Assembly: GCA_942159475.1 (NCBI GenBank)
Contig: OW804097.1
Coordinates: forward strand, 54,890,986 to 54,954,985
Source of the DNA: Sthenelais limicola
Lineage: Eukaryota; Annelida; Polychaeta; Phyllodocida; Sigalionidae
Length of the DNA: 64,000 nucleotides
Direction of reading: 5' to 3'
Shown: positions 43,367 to 55,800 of the stretch, one piece after another
How the letters are laid out: the number at the start of each line of letters is the position of its first letter
Numbering within the stretch: the first letter of the stretch is position 1
Translations under genes and position numbers: made by a program
Notes under the pieces: generated by a model
Databases searched by the model: none
What the model was told of the DNA's origin: nothing
The model's input: the letters and a program-made list of their open reading frames with translations, nothing else

Positions 43367-43629
43367 GTAGAAAATCCTTGAGGCAAGAGTTCTATCGAAA
43401 TCATTGATGAATTGTGACGACATGTTAACATCTACACAACAACTTTATTCTTTGTATGAAATGTGCTTGCTAATGAGTGGTGAGAAGAAAGAGAAAACTT
43501 GAAAATAAAAAAAAATAAAAAAAATAAAAAGGGACGCAATATTTGAACGTTGATTAGAATTGTAAGAGCCTCGTCGGCAGGATATATTGAATAAAACCTT
43601 TTAAAAACAAAAAAAAATCTGACAGCTTT

Positions 43630-45827
43630 CTCCGTTTTCAAGCCTTATGTATAATTCTTATGCAAAACTTTTAAATCACAATGTGTCTGGCCCATATATG
43701 TAATATATATACAAAAAAAATATTTACGCGTGTCAACAACGGATACGTGAGGAAATTCACGTTCCCTATACAGCCCCTCTCACCTGTGTTTTCTACCCTG
43801 TTAGAAAAGATGGGGGATAAGAGGTCGATGAGCCGAATCAAGCTTGACAGAAATGCCAGGTCATGTCATGATAGTAGATTTTACCTTCTTTAGAAAGTGC
43901 ATGTAGCCTATATCTGACGAAAAACCCAGTCTACAGGACTCTTGGGTCTTCCAATGTATATTATAGTAAGAGTTTTCCGACAGATAGATATATTTTATTC
44001 GGGGAAACATAAACAATTACACTTTCACATTGAATATATGTGTTTTTCGTTTTGTCCTGTTATCGATGGTTAGTTTTAGTTTACATTTAAATTTAATGAT
44101 GTTCCAGATTTTAGTGAGTATGCTATACATTCAAAAGTATAATCAAGAAAAGTGTTGTCTGTCCTATAGACAGTTTAAGCTAAAACGGGGGTTGAATCGC
44201 CTAGTGGCTCAAAGTTGAGAAAGTTCCTTCAATGTAAGGGAAAGCTGTGGGCGCGATAGGACAGAATATTGTATGAGAAGAGCGGACCATTTCTGGTGTT
44301 GAGGGAATTGATCTTACCAGAATATTCCGTTCAGGAATGTGAGTCTGAGGTACAGCAATAAACTTGATCAGATCAGACAATAAACTTGTCTAAGCTTATG
44401 AAACAAAAAGCCCCTGCTTTGGTGAATGACGTTACTAAAAAGAACTCAATGCTATGTAATTTGAATGGGCGACCTGATATTTTGTTTGCGCGCCCCACTT
44501 ATCTAATTAATTGCATCTCTCAAGAGGAATACGCCTGATAAAGTATCTAAAAGCTAAAAGAAAACCATACACATACAATAAGAACATTTGTATATATTTC
44601 ACCCATTTTATCACACCTCTCAAGTGGAATGTGCATATGATTAAAATATTAAAGGAACAACGACGGCTTACAACTGTCATATTCTTTTATTCAATGAAGG
44701 CATGGTAAAAACGTAATAGCGAACCAAACGTTTAGTCACAATGCAATCAAATTGATCACAAAATAAACTATTCTGACACACATAATTATATTGATGTGGA
44801 CCCAAATTTTGAATGATGAATGATTTAGTTGAAAGTCATCTGGACCCGGTCACCGTTTCAATTTTTACCAACATAATCCATGTTCCCCTCGATATATAGA
44901 CCATATTTACAATTGCTGGGCGGTATCTTATTATACATAAACCCAACAATGTATATCATAAATCGGGAAATTTCGATTGTATGGCTCATACAAGAATAGG
45001 AGTACTAGTTAACTGAAACTGGAAAAAAATGGGGGTTCATTAGACAAATAATTATGAAACCAAGACAGTAACTTAGAGAGCGGAGATACAAAATAATCTT
45101 TTGCAAAGCCTCTTATATTAAACCAGTTTCCGATGCATTAAATCATTAAATTGACAATAAAAGAAGTAATTGGGACAAATCTATGATGGCTGAAGTTTAT
45201 AACAGGTATGTAAAGGTCTGGGAGACAGTGGGGAGGAGGGGCGAAAAAGTACAGAATCCCAATTCCCATTCCGCAACCAGACATATTATATAGCCTGTTT
45301 ACACCACTCACATTCCCATGTGGGATATAGTTACCGATATTTACCGATGCTTCCGATGGAGCAAAATTCAAACATGTTTGGATATGGCTTACTTAGCCAC
45401 ACTTATTTAATAAATGTCGCTTATATGAGGAATTGTCGCCAAGTATCAGGAAATTATAGAAATCGATATGAATGGCTAACGATAGCTATATGGTTGACGA
45501 CAGGATCGGGAGCGGTGTATAACAGGTTTAATTAAGCCTTTGACTCGCTCTCTTTGTATTATATGTAGGAGACTTGCAGCAATACCTTTTTGAATCCTGA
45601 TTCACAATTAACTATTGAACATGACATTTGAATCAAAATGAGGCCAATATGGCTAGAGAAGCTACAATATACAAACAAAACTAATGGATTTCATACATGT
45701 ATAATGTGAACTTTCTTTTTTCGCAGAATTTGATTAGAATGAAAAATGAAATCTGAATTGTAGCTAAAACAATTACTCGCAGGTCCCTCGCCAATATAGA
45801 TAGAAATGGCAAATCCCTAAACTGCAC
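43630..45827. other. Intergenic stretch, nothing recognised
   Basis: AT-rich, only short open frames without family resemblance; no repeat boundaries found. Confidence 0.4.
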
Positions 45828-46163
45828 AATAGGGGATTTGCATGTCCACCATCTTAAATCTTGATTCGCATGGAATTATGGGATTTGTATGTCAGTGTAA
45901 AAGCAATAGAAAACAAGTTATGTTAAGCATGGAATATTTAGCACTTATCTCATGTAAAAAGCCATGTGTTTTATGTTTCCATAAACCAAGACGCCATCCT
46001 TCCCATCATGCATTTGGTTTTTATAGATCATTTACACAAGCAATGATATTTGTGAAAAGATGCTTGCAAATGTTGCTAAATATTTGTATGTTAGATTTGA
46101 AGTGAATCCATCCCAGCATGCACTGTATTATACATGCGCAGTAAAACATACAAATCCCCTATT
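45828..46163. mobile_element. MITE-like element, AATAGGGGATTTG family, copy 1
   Basis: The left end AATAGGGGATTTGCATG and the inverse of the right end AATAGGGGATTTGTATG form 17-bp terminal inverted repeats on a 336-bp unit. A second, related copy is at 62,779-63,129, in the opposite orientation. No coding capacity. Confidence 0.78.
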
Positions 46164-47219
46164 TAAGTCAGGTGACCCCTACCATGCCAGGAAACGTCGC
46201 ACCACCTGAATTGAGCCCATTCCCAAAACATGGGTATTCGTTATAGAAGGGTTTACTGCATGTATAACATAACGCAAAATGATTTGCCTTGGGTCAAACT
46301 ACAATCAATCCCACCTTCCTCAACTTAGGACATGCACATCAGTCAGAGCAACTGCTCCGTTAGAATATAGGAGAGAGTTCATAGAAATTACATCATTCCC
46401 CCAAATAGAAGCCCTGCCTAATTGTTCCTTAAGATTAACTACTGAAAACCTTTATTGCAACGCTTAAATAGAATGCCATCTCCAGTCCTAGTAAGTAGGA
46501 TCTGTTCGCAATATTCCATCATAAATATCGTAAGAATTATGTACATCGGTCGCTATTAAGCGATAAATTATAGTCATAAATTAAAACTCACTGATTTGAC
46601 AAAGATCACGGACACAAAACCAAATCACAACATAATAAATCTTGTTAAAATTGGACAACTCAATCAGAATCACAACGACGCATTACTGGCCTTGCATCAA
46701 AGCCTTTTTCTTCTCCCTGTACTTCCAAAGTTGGGAAAATTTGAAAATACACTAATGGTTACATTGTACCTATACCTTGGTGACCTGACGTACATAGTGG
46801 CACATGGAAGTATGAAATAATGAATCAATTACCGCTAGATAATGTAGGATACCTTGAATAACAGCCTTCCCTTGCCCATATTTAGAAATTAACACTCTCA
46901 GTTAACATACCGTAGGTCCAAAACTAAAGATTTCCAACTTTGTTTCTCTTCTTTTCCAATCCATCTAAAGGTCATTTGATAAAATTTTGCAGGATTTTGT
47001 CCAGTTTCTTTGGCTTCCTTTCCTGCGATGGGTTCACTTATTATCACTCATGGGCGGCCGTTTTCTGTAGGCCGATATGACTTTATTTCTTGGATAGATA
47101 TATAACAATAGCAGAATATTGATAAATTCAGTCATAATATGAGTAAAATTGGTCAGATTTCTTTGTTGTAATAACTGAGAATGCACTTTAATATAATAAT
47201 TATTATTAATATAATTGCT
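46164..47219. other. Intergenic stretch, nothing recognised
   Basis: No ORF, RNA gene or repeat edge was identified. Confidence 0.4.
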
Positions 47220-48779
47220 TAAGCGGTGGACACATATTCACGATTTAGCAAATCGTACAATTTCATGTTCTACGACAAATCATGGGCTGAGATCGTGATG
47301 ATTTTTGCTGAAATTGGCTTGTTTTTACCCGCACACATTGGATTTGAAGCACAATTTGGGCTGAGATCGTGAGTCTAGGTCATACAATTTGGATCAGCTC
47401 AAATTATATGGTGATTTCGAAAAAATATTTTTTTATCATGTACTTGTGGTAATTGAGAAAAAAGGTAGAAAAATGGAATTTATAATCACAATATTTTAAC
47501 ATACTTGAGAGAATAGGCATGTCATGTAAAAAGGTCTCTTTGATTCATGAAAAATTGGTGAATATACAGTTGTTCAATCATCCACGTTTTTCCACTACTA
47601 TGGAAAGACGTGGCACCCACCCACGTTTGATCGTGGACCTACCATTGATTCCCAGACTAATCGTGGGTTCCCGCACACATACACACTCACGATCTCAAAC
47701 CAAATCGTGCTTCATAGGAATCATACAATCTCAAACTGGGAAACCTGCACTGAAATCGGCCCCCAAATCGTGCATGTGTGCCCCAAAATCAAGCCCCACG
47801 ATTAAGCGGTGAATACACAGTCACGATTTGGGAATCAGACACGATTTCAGGATCTACGATTAATCGTGGGTGCTTATTTGCCTGAAATCGTGCCTATTTT
47901 TGGACCTACACATGCACGATATGGAGAAAAAAGTGAAATCATGGGTAAAAAGTGAAATCGTGGTTGGGTTGGCAGTCAAGATTTGATCTGAGTTTCTGAA
48001 ATATAGAGTTGAGAAAATTGTTTTAAAAAACGACCCTAGAAGCAAACAAGAAAGTAAAAAACTGTAAGAATAAAATAAAATATAACGTTACTCATTTTCC
48101 TGTGACACATCACCTATTTTCTGGTGTGTTTTTTTCTCTTTTTAATTGTTGAATAAAATAAAATAAAATATGAGAAGAATGAGACCTAATGTCGACATGT
48201 GTAGAAGGGAAATTCTGCATTATAAAAGTGAAAAAATTGTGTTGATACTCCAAAAATTAGTGAAGTTATAGCATTTCAAAAAGAAATTATAAATAATTCA
48301 TTTCTTTTATATTGCCAGATCGCAGATAGACCCACGATTTTCGAATAAATCCGAAAATCGTAGAAGCACCTACTATTTATCGTAGACCTTATTATAAAGG
48401 TCTGCGATAAATCGCAGCACTCTCTACACATGGACGATTAATCGTAGAAGCAGCGGCGATTTGATTTGAAATCGCAGAAGACACTTTTTCCCCCCTACGA
48501 TGAATCATACATCCAAATCGGCGCTGAATCGGCGCTGAATCGTGCATGTGTAGGGCATTTGGCACGATTTGGGACCCACGATCTGATGTACGATCTCAAA
48601 TGGACAATTCCAAATCGTACGACGAATCGTGGATGCCAAATCGGCCCCCAAATCTTGACTGTGTATTCACTGCTTTAGTTGTGAACCTGCACGACTTGTG
48701 AACCACTGAAACGAGATCGTACAACGAATCGTAGGGGTCAAATTGGCCTTGAAATCCTGAATATGTGCCCCCAGCATTA
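47220..48779. mobile_element. Nested inverted-repeat elements rich in ATCGTG/CACGAT motifs
   Basis: The outer ends (TAAGCGGTGGACACATATTC; right end inverted TAATGCTGGGGGCACATATTC) and inner ends at 47,803 and 48,677 (TAAGCGGTGAATACACAGTC; right end inverted TAAAGCAGTGAATACACAGTC) mirror each other. The inner unit therefore looks like a second member of the same family placed inside the first. Dozens of CGATTAATCG, AATCGTG and CACGAT motifs lie on both strands near the ends, resembling subterminal transposase-binding repeats. The middle (48,085-48,280) resembles the inverse of the MITE at 17,605-18,097. Confidence 0.68.
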
Positions 48780-49881
48780 GCGAGCATCAAGTGCAACACA
48801 CGGCTCTCTTTTAAAACTTTAAAAAATACTTATTTAAAAGGAAAAAACATATTTCAGAATACTCCCTACCATTTGTAAATGATAAAAATAACTCAATCGC
48901 GTTATCTTATAGCAATGCAATACAAAGTAACCTGACAAGCTAAATGATACTTTGACATAAATCAGAAAAAATAATACTTTGTAACTATGAAAAACTATTC
49001 ATACCTGAATAAAACGAATACCTAATGCACAAAACATAAAATCTTTGTCACATTTTTGGAAGGGATTTGCAGGGAATGAAAGCACAATAATGATGATAAT
49101 GATACTCCGTGTTTCAACAGCTAAATGATAATGCCCCTCGTTATCAATATTAGCATTATGTACAATGTATAATAACAATGCTTCATCAACTCATTCTCTT
49201 TGTATGTATCCAGAGTTTTAAACCCTCAACAAACAAAGTAACGTTTCACAAAAACACTATTCACAAGTTACTACTGATGGCTATTACAACGGTTCTGTGT
49301 ATATACAAGCACTTTTGTGAGCTGATAAAGAGATAAGTGTACCACAGGTTAGAAATTGTCAATTTTAATTTAAATGATAAGGTTCTCGCAAACAGCATTG
49401 CGCTGACACAAACAGCGTTGCGCTGAAGACATATGATCCATTAAAGGAATTACAGAGTAAAGATATATTTAACACCTGCGGCTGCAATTTTTCCATAATA
49501 TTCCCAAAGATCTACGTTGTGAAGATTTGAAAATTATTCGATCCCATAGTCCATTAATTCAGGAATGCGCAATTCCACTATAACAAAACATTTCTTTAAT
49601 AAAAAAAAGAGCATTTCATGCATGATTTCTTAAAAATGGCTTTCATTTGCGGAAGACTACTTTTAAAAACTAATAGCTCATTTCAAATAACACAATTTCC
49701 CAATAACTATTTACAATTTGAAATTGGTTAACACACGACTCCCATTTCACCATTCACTCATTCATGCCAATCACCGATTTCACAAATAGATAAAAATATC
49801 ATCAGTTACATTCTCCTTGCCTCCAAAACGTGAACAATAAAATTGTCCTACTACAAGTACAACAACAAAACTATGTTCATA
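48780..49881. other. Region 3' of the METTL24-like gene
   Basis: Non-coding. Would include the 3' untranslated region of the minus-strand gene; no polyadenylation signal stood out on that strand. Confidence 0.4.
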
Positions 49882-52800
49882 CTATTTAAGGAAACGTATG
49901 TTAACGTAGTAGAGTTCGTAGCAACACGTACGTTCCTTGCCCGTACGTGAAGACGTATATTGTCCGTTGGGATTATAATGATGATGGTAACGTCTGAAGC
50001 CTAGCTTTTCCAGGCCCATCAAGGTAGTGTACCATTCTAGAAAGTTCTCTTTGCGACTCTGTTTGTTTATTGTGTACACCTCCGAAGTGTGAATTTCAAA
50101 CACTAACTGTTTCACGTTCTTCAGGGATCGTTCCTTGAGCATTGTCTTGAAGCAGGACCATTCGTTAAATTCTATGTCGATTTTGAGGAAATCGATCACA
50201 CGCTGAAATGATAAAATAGATGAAAGGGTTTTCATCGCGGGGAGATAATATTTAATGAGAGAACTCAGAAGTGAAAGTTTATGACGAAGAATGATGATGG
50301 ATGCATGGGGGAAGAGTAAAACATTCCAGAAATATTCTTTTAATTACATAAAACTATTTTTGTAATATCATTGTAATAATTTACAGAAAATGTTGGGTTT
50401 TTTTTGAAGATTTTATTTCAGCTGGGTGGAGCATTTTCCCAGTATGACCGTTATCTTCGAATGAGCCCAGCATATGAACAAACTATGATAATAATACAAT
50501 GGTAATATAGGACAGAATAACAGCAGTTTCAGATGTTGGATTTAAATAGCTTTTTATCGTTGATCTCTCTGATATTACCGTCTACATTTTTATAAACTTA
50601 GATGTATGATTCTTACAGAAGATATTAGTTATATAGTTGGTAAAAGTGAGGAGCTAATAGGGAACAACTTCCTCTGTTGAGTTCTGAGAGTACATATATA
50701 TATAATATAGCCTGTTTATTGCTGGGAGTCTTCCCTCCGGTTCTTCCCCAGGCCAAGTTAGTAACTGAGTTACCCTTGGTCGTGCATGTGGTACCCCCTG
50801 GTGGATGTTCCCACCGTACATAGTAACATATCAATTTCATTTTAAAATATATATCAAGGGTTAAGGATTCTCAACGAACGCGTCGTCAAAGACCACCCCC
50901 TATGTGTTCATTCCTAGTAAAATGTGATGTTACAGAAAAACGAGTCATAAACCGCAAAATTGATATATCAAATATATCCTTCTGTTTCTTAGGTCATCCT
51001 TTGGAGTATACTTAGCTACTTTACTAGTCCACTCAGAAATATGGCAAACAATTTTGTCAAACATAAAACATAGAAATATTTCTTTATATTTCCTAAATGT
51101 TAACATCGTTGACAACCACTTAATCTCATCTTTTCAAATATGATGGTACCCCAGAATCCATTTTTTTAGACTTACCGCGACTCATGTTTCTGTGACACAT
51201 CACAAATAAGATATTTAAGAAGAAATGCGATACTCACATTGTCGTGGCCGAGTCGTTTGAGGATGGAACCCAAGGTTCTCAGTTGCCAAGCTTGACTATT
51301 GATGCCGTCTGCGGCCCCCAACCCAAGGTTGAAGAAGTGCACTTTGGAGGAGTGCATGTGGTCGCCAACGTTCATGCTTTGGGGACAATAAAACAATATT
51401 TTTAGATGATTATATATTATAAAAACATTGAAATATAGGTATGCTACATTATTTTGTTACGTCATTGAAATATACAGAGAGCAATGAATTTTAGTCCATT
51501 ATTATTTTTTATGGCATGTTCCGATATGATTTTAGTGCCAAATTGCTGTATTGAATGTTTAGTATAGCTAGCATGTCATATTTGTAATTAATATGGTTTT
51601 ATGTGTACTACATGAGAATACCAGGATTTCCTGAAATTGTGTGCAATAAAAACTTTTCAAAACTGGATGGATGGATGTCATGGATGTTATAAGTCAAGTA
51701 TCAATTTACAAAATACTATTTTATTTAAAAGAAGTTTTGGAAAATTAACGGCACTTCTCAACTTAAAAGTCAGAGTTGCAGACTAGAATTCAATAATGTT
51801 TTTTTAGTCAGGATTCAAAGTAAAATGGTTAATAAAGAAGGCTATCGAAATAGAAAGTAAAGAACAGACCATCTGATAAGAATAGATAAAACAGATTTTT
51901 AGGTATTTAATTTGATTTTAGAGAATGGAATGGAGGCCATCCACTAGAGTTATTGTCAAGGCGTTAGCAATGGAATGGCATCAAGGCCCATGTCTATTGC
52001 CATGACCAGCCAGCCGAATTTAATACTTGTGAAGTTTGCCGTGCGTCGCAAGTACACCAAGAGTACTACAGTACAGGCGACCGTGGTAATGGATATAGGG
52101 CTTTAGACTCTGCAGAATTTTGATTTTGTTTACTTTTACTTCTTCTCCCAACAACCGCTGCGCTGCACACACCCAAACAAATAGGACATGTGACTGGAGG
52201 TGCAACTTAAACCACCTCCCCTCCCTCTCTGCCTACTTTTTTAAAATGTAGGTTCTAACCCAACATTAGGCCGGTGAACCGGGACTCGGTTGCTTTATGC
52301 CCTATTGATTTTCATTTATATTTGGTCCTATCAGTGCAAAAAAGGAAACACACTAACTGGTTATGATACCCTGCTCTTTTCGAATATTACCAATGGTTCT
52401 TTTACATGCAAATAATGATAGGCAGCTATATACATGGCTGACCTTTGGTAACCCAGTCGGTGTGCACTGTATGGGAGGTGAAACAGTGTTTTTGGTAAGT
52501 TGGTATGGGATTCGAATCCAGGACTCTAGTTATAAACTTTACTCCACGTTGGTGTATCTACCACATGCTATTTGTATGGGCGGAAGTAGTGTAGTAATTT
52601 GCGTCAAAACCAAGCGTTAGGTATGACATTGTCATTCCCTCTTCCTCCCCCCAGTACACATAGTAGTCATATAAGGTAAACCGGAGGGAAGAGTTTAGCT
52701 GTTGGAAGGGTCAGGTAGTAATAATATTTTTTGTAACCCACTCGCCTATCGGCTTGTGTGCCACAAAAAAAACAATATCTCGGACAGTGCAATAGTGTCC

Positions 52801-55800
52801 CTCGTACCACATTCTCATTAGGTTATATCTATGAACTATGGGACTATGGCCTGACAATGACAACCACTCTAACCGAAGGTCGCTCACAGAGCTACGCTAA
52901 ATTGGAATTATTGTCTGTTAGTGTGTTGCTATCGAACTGTTGGAGTCAGTTAATGCCACTTGCAATGTAATTCTCTTCTACATTTTCATACTCAGTTTGA
53001 GTTCACTTTGCAGAGAAAATGACTGGCAAATGCAATGACAAAGGTACTAGGGGAAATATCCTAACAAGAATATACTATCATAATGGCTAAAATTTAAGAT
53101 TCGATAGTTAAATTAGATAGTTGTAATTTTGTGATTTGTAGTTGAATAGGAGACCGAAAACCCAAACCCAAAGAAAATCAAAACGGTCCAAACGATTAGT
53201 ATCAATCATATTAATATTCTACAAAAGGATATTGTCAGCTCAAGGGAACGAAAAGCAAGGAAATAATATTATAAAAGAACAGAGATTACAAGATAGAACT
53301 CAAGCATGATGTACAGTTATTTAGGTAACGGACTCCTGTTAAAATTCCCCTGGGATGAAAAGGTGTTCCGTTTCACTTATATATAATTATTATCGTTATT
53401 ATTAGATCCCATGCAAAAGCCTCTAACACTGTCATTTGGTCTCAATCAGATATAACCATTAGAGAGGAGTTCCATTTACGCCATTTACAACTATGATGAC
53501 AAATAATATCAACAAGTCAACGTACCCAAATGGGCATAGATAGTATACACTACCATGCTTTTTCTATATTAGAAAACATTGGGGACGATTTGGGGCTATA
53601 ACGAACCGCTGAAGGGGTGAATTTGTGCCATACAATCACTTCTTTTTATTTAAAAAAAACTTCACAAATTGTTAGACCTTGGTTTTTGCCTGTGAGGAAT
53701 GAATTCATTACGAATATATGTACACTAGAACTTGATGAAATAGTCCTGAGATGCCACTAACCAGAAAGTGTGGTGGCCAGGTAAATATGGTTAAAATAAA
53801 ACACCGGGAAAGCCAGACGTAAGAAAGAAATCCATTTGTAACAGCAACCCCAAGCGATGCAGTGTATTCAGACAAGTGCCTACAACATGCAGTGATCTTA
53901 TGTGGACAAATACTAATATTCCGGTTCTGTTTCAGGAGAAGCAGGGAGGAGAATCGTATACAAGATTTCACCTTAGGAGGAAAACCTGTCGGAATATTGG
54001 ACCTTCAATATCATATCATATCAATAGCGGTAATTGTGTATAGAGGAATAATTTTTGTAATTTAATTTAAAGCTTTCCAAATATTATTGCTTCTTTTTAA
54101 TACATGGGAATGCATTATGGATGGAAATTGAAAGGCAAGTAATGCTTTTTGGAACATGTTTTTACAATTTTTATATTTCCTGTAATTCTTTTAGAGGGAA
54201 TTCATTATGGATTGAAGCAGAAAGTCTAATAAAACTATTATCACTACATAAAATATTTGAGTGCAAATCTAATTTCTCAAATATACAAAGGCATTCCACG
54301 CAACCGAATGGATTTCCCATCTCCATATCCACCTTCATATACACACAATAGTAGCCTCCCTCAAGTCATCCATTCACAGAACCGAAATATTTCCCCATAT
54401 TGTCCACAAACAAAAGACAATGACATACTCTGCACCACCGTTATCCAAGTCTGGTCTGGACATGCTGAAATGGAGGAATAAATGAGAAAACACTTATAAT
54501 AACGGCTAGGCTAACATGCTGGGAAAATACACCTACACAGTATAGACAATTGTACAGTATATAATATGACAATGACAATTAATGCACGGTATGTTCTACA
54601 CTGGGGAAGAAAGGAAGAGTTCTGAGGGTCTTCCACGGGAGTTTTATTATGAGCAACAATAAACAAGAAAGAGTAACATTTCAAGACACTGAAAACCCTA
54701 TTTGCATAGGAGAACCTCCTGGAAAGATCTGGAAATTTAGGTAAAATAAAAAAAAGTTTCAAAAAAAGGAACTAGCCACAGAGTGACCTTGGAAATGTCT
54801 CTCTTGCGGATGGTTTATGGACGCTGATCATAATTATTCTCAGCTTAAAGACGTACTTCCATATCACCCAAACATGTCTTTTATTGTTTCATTCCTTATT
54901 TGATGTATAACTGTGAACACTGAATTAGTTTAATTTCGAAAATAAACAGATGAGTCATGTTTCCAACTTTTCAAACCTAAGTCATTTAAGAATTTGTAAT
55001 TTCCTAAACTCTACTGGGTTCAACGGAAAATGTTCTTCTCGGTTTCCTGCTTATTTCCTATTATATATGTTTGAGGTGTGGATGGAGAGCTAAATATAAA
55101 ACGTCTATTTTAATACATCATGGTCCATTAAGATACCAACATTTGTCATATGTAAAAAAATCTTTTCGCCTGGAAGACCCCTATCACTCATCACTAAAAT
55201 GGAGTTTTGTCTAAATAATGAAAAAAGAACAATATATAGTGGAAATGTGGAAGGCAATTGTACTCGCTACATAATCTATCGCGTAACATATAATTATATG
55301 GATCAGTTTCCGTAGGTGTACAATTAGATGCATTTTCTAGCTAGGTGGGAACATATTTAATTGATTGAATAATTGATATATATGATGGAACATTCGGAGT
55401 ATAGGGATTCATCCCAGGAGAGAATTCTACGATGAACGATAACAATAATTTTTCTGACATGTTATCCAAAAACCTTAACAATACCAGCTCCTATTCCAAA
55501 AGGAGCAACTAAAAACTAGTGCCTGATGAGACTTTTTGTCGAACTCACTCAGAACAATGTTGATATTATTTAAAAACACTAACAGACAGGTAGTTTATCC
55601 CTGAGCTAACCATGGCGATACCCATTCAGTGATCGCCCACCCCCAGGTCACCTCCACATGACCGACCCCACAAGAGTTAAATAACTGTGGGGATTTTATT
55701 CAAAGGCAAAAAACTATGAAATCCACCGAGAATGACGACGAAACACATTAAAATGGTGATATTTCACTTTCTGTCATCTTTCTCCATTTATTATTATTAT

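Larger units (their letters stand above)
35018..43614 (+). mobile_element. Tx1/L1-like LINE with a NADAR domain in ORF1, inactive
   Basis: Bounded by the 15-bp target duplication aaatctgacagcttt (35003-35017 and 43615-43629) and ending in an A-rich tail after AATAAAACCTTTTAAAAAC. Parts in order: ~570-bp 5' leader; ORF1 with coiled coil, RNA-binding region and NADAR domain (35586-37312); ORF2 with APE endonuclease and RT (37360-38976); an oppositely oriented LINE insert (38977-~42230); the rest of ORF2 (to 43366); short 3' UTR. Excluding the insert it is ~5.3 kb. Stops, frameshifts and deletions show it is dead; a separate 13-bp copy of the target site precedes the 5' duplication. Confidence 0.85.

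Noticed and set aside
48466..48678. 70-codon frame in the ATCGTG-rich element
   Set aside because: Made up of the repeated motif; no coding features.
52020..52205. 61-codon minus-strand frame in the METTL24-like intron
   Set aside because: No resemblance to the METTL24 family and not placed in phase with neighbouring exons.
52440..52545. Possible tRNA gene around GGATTCGAATCC
   Set aside because: Only the T-loop-like palindrome is present; no acceptor or anticodon stem could be drawn, so at best a decayed SINE.
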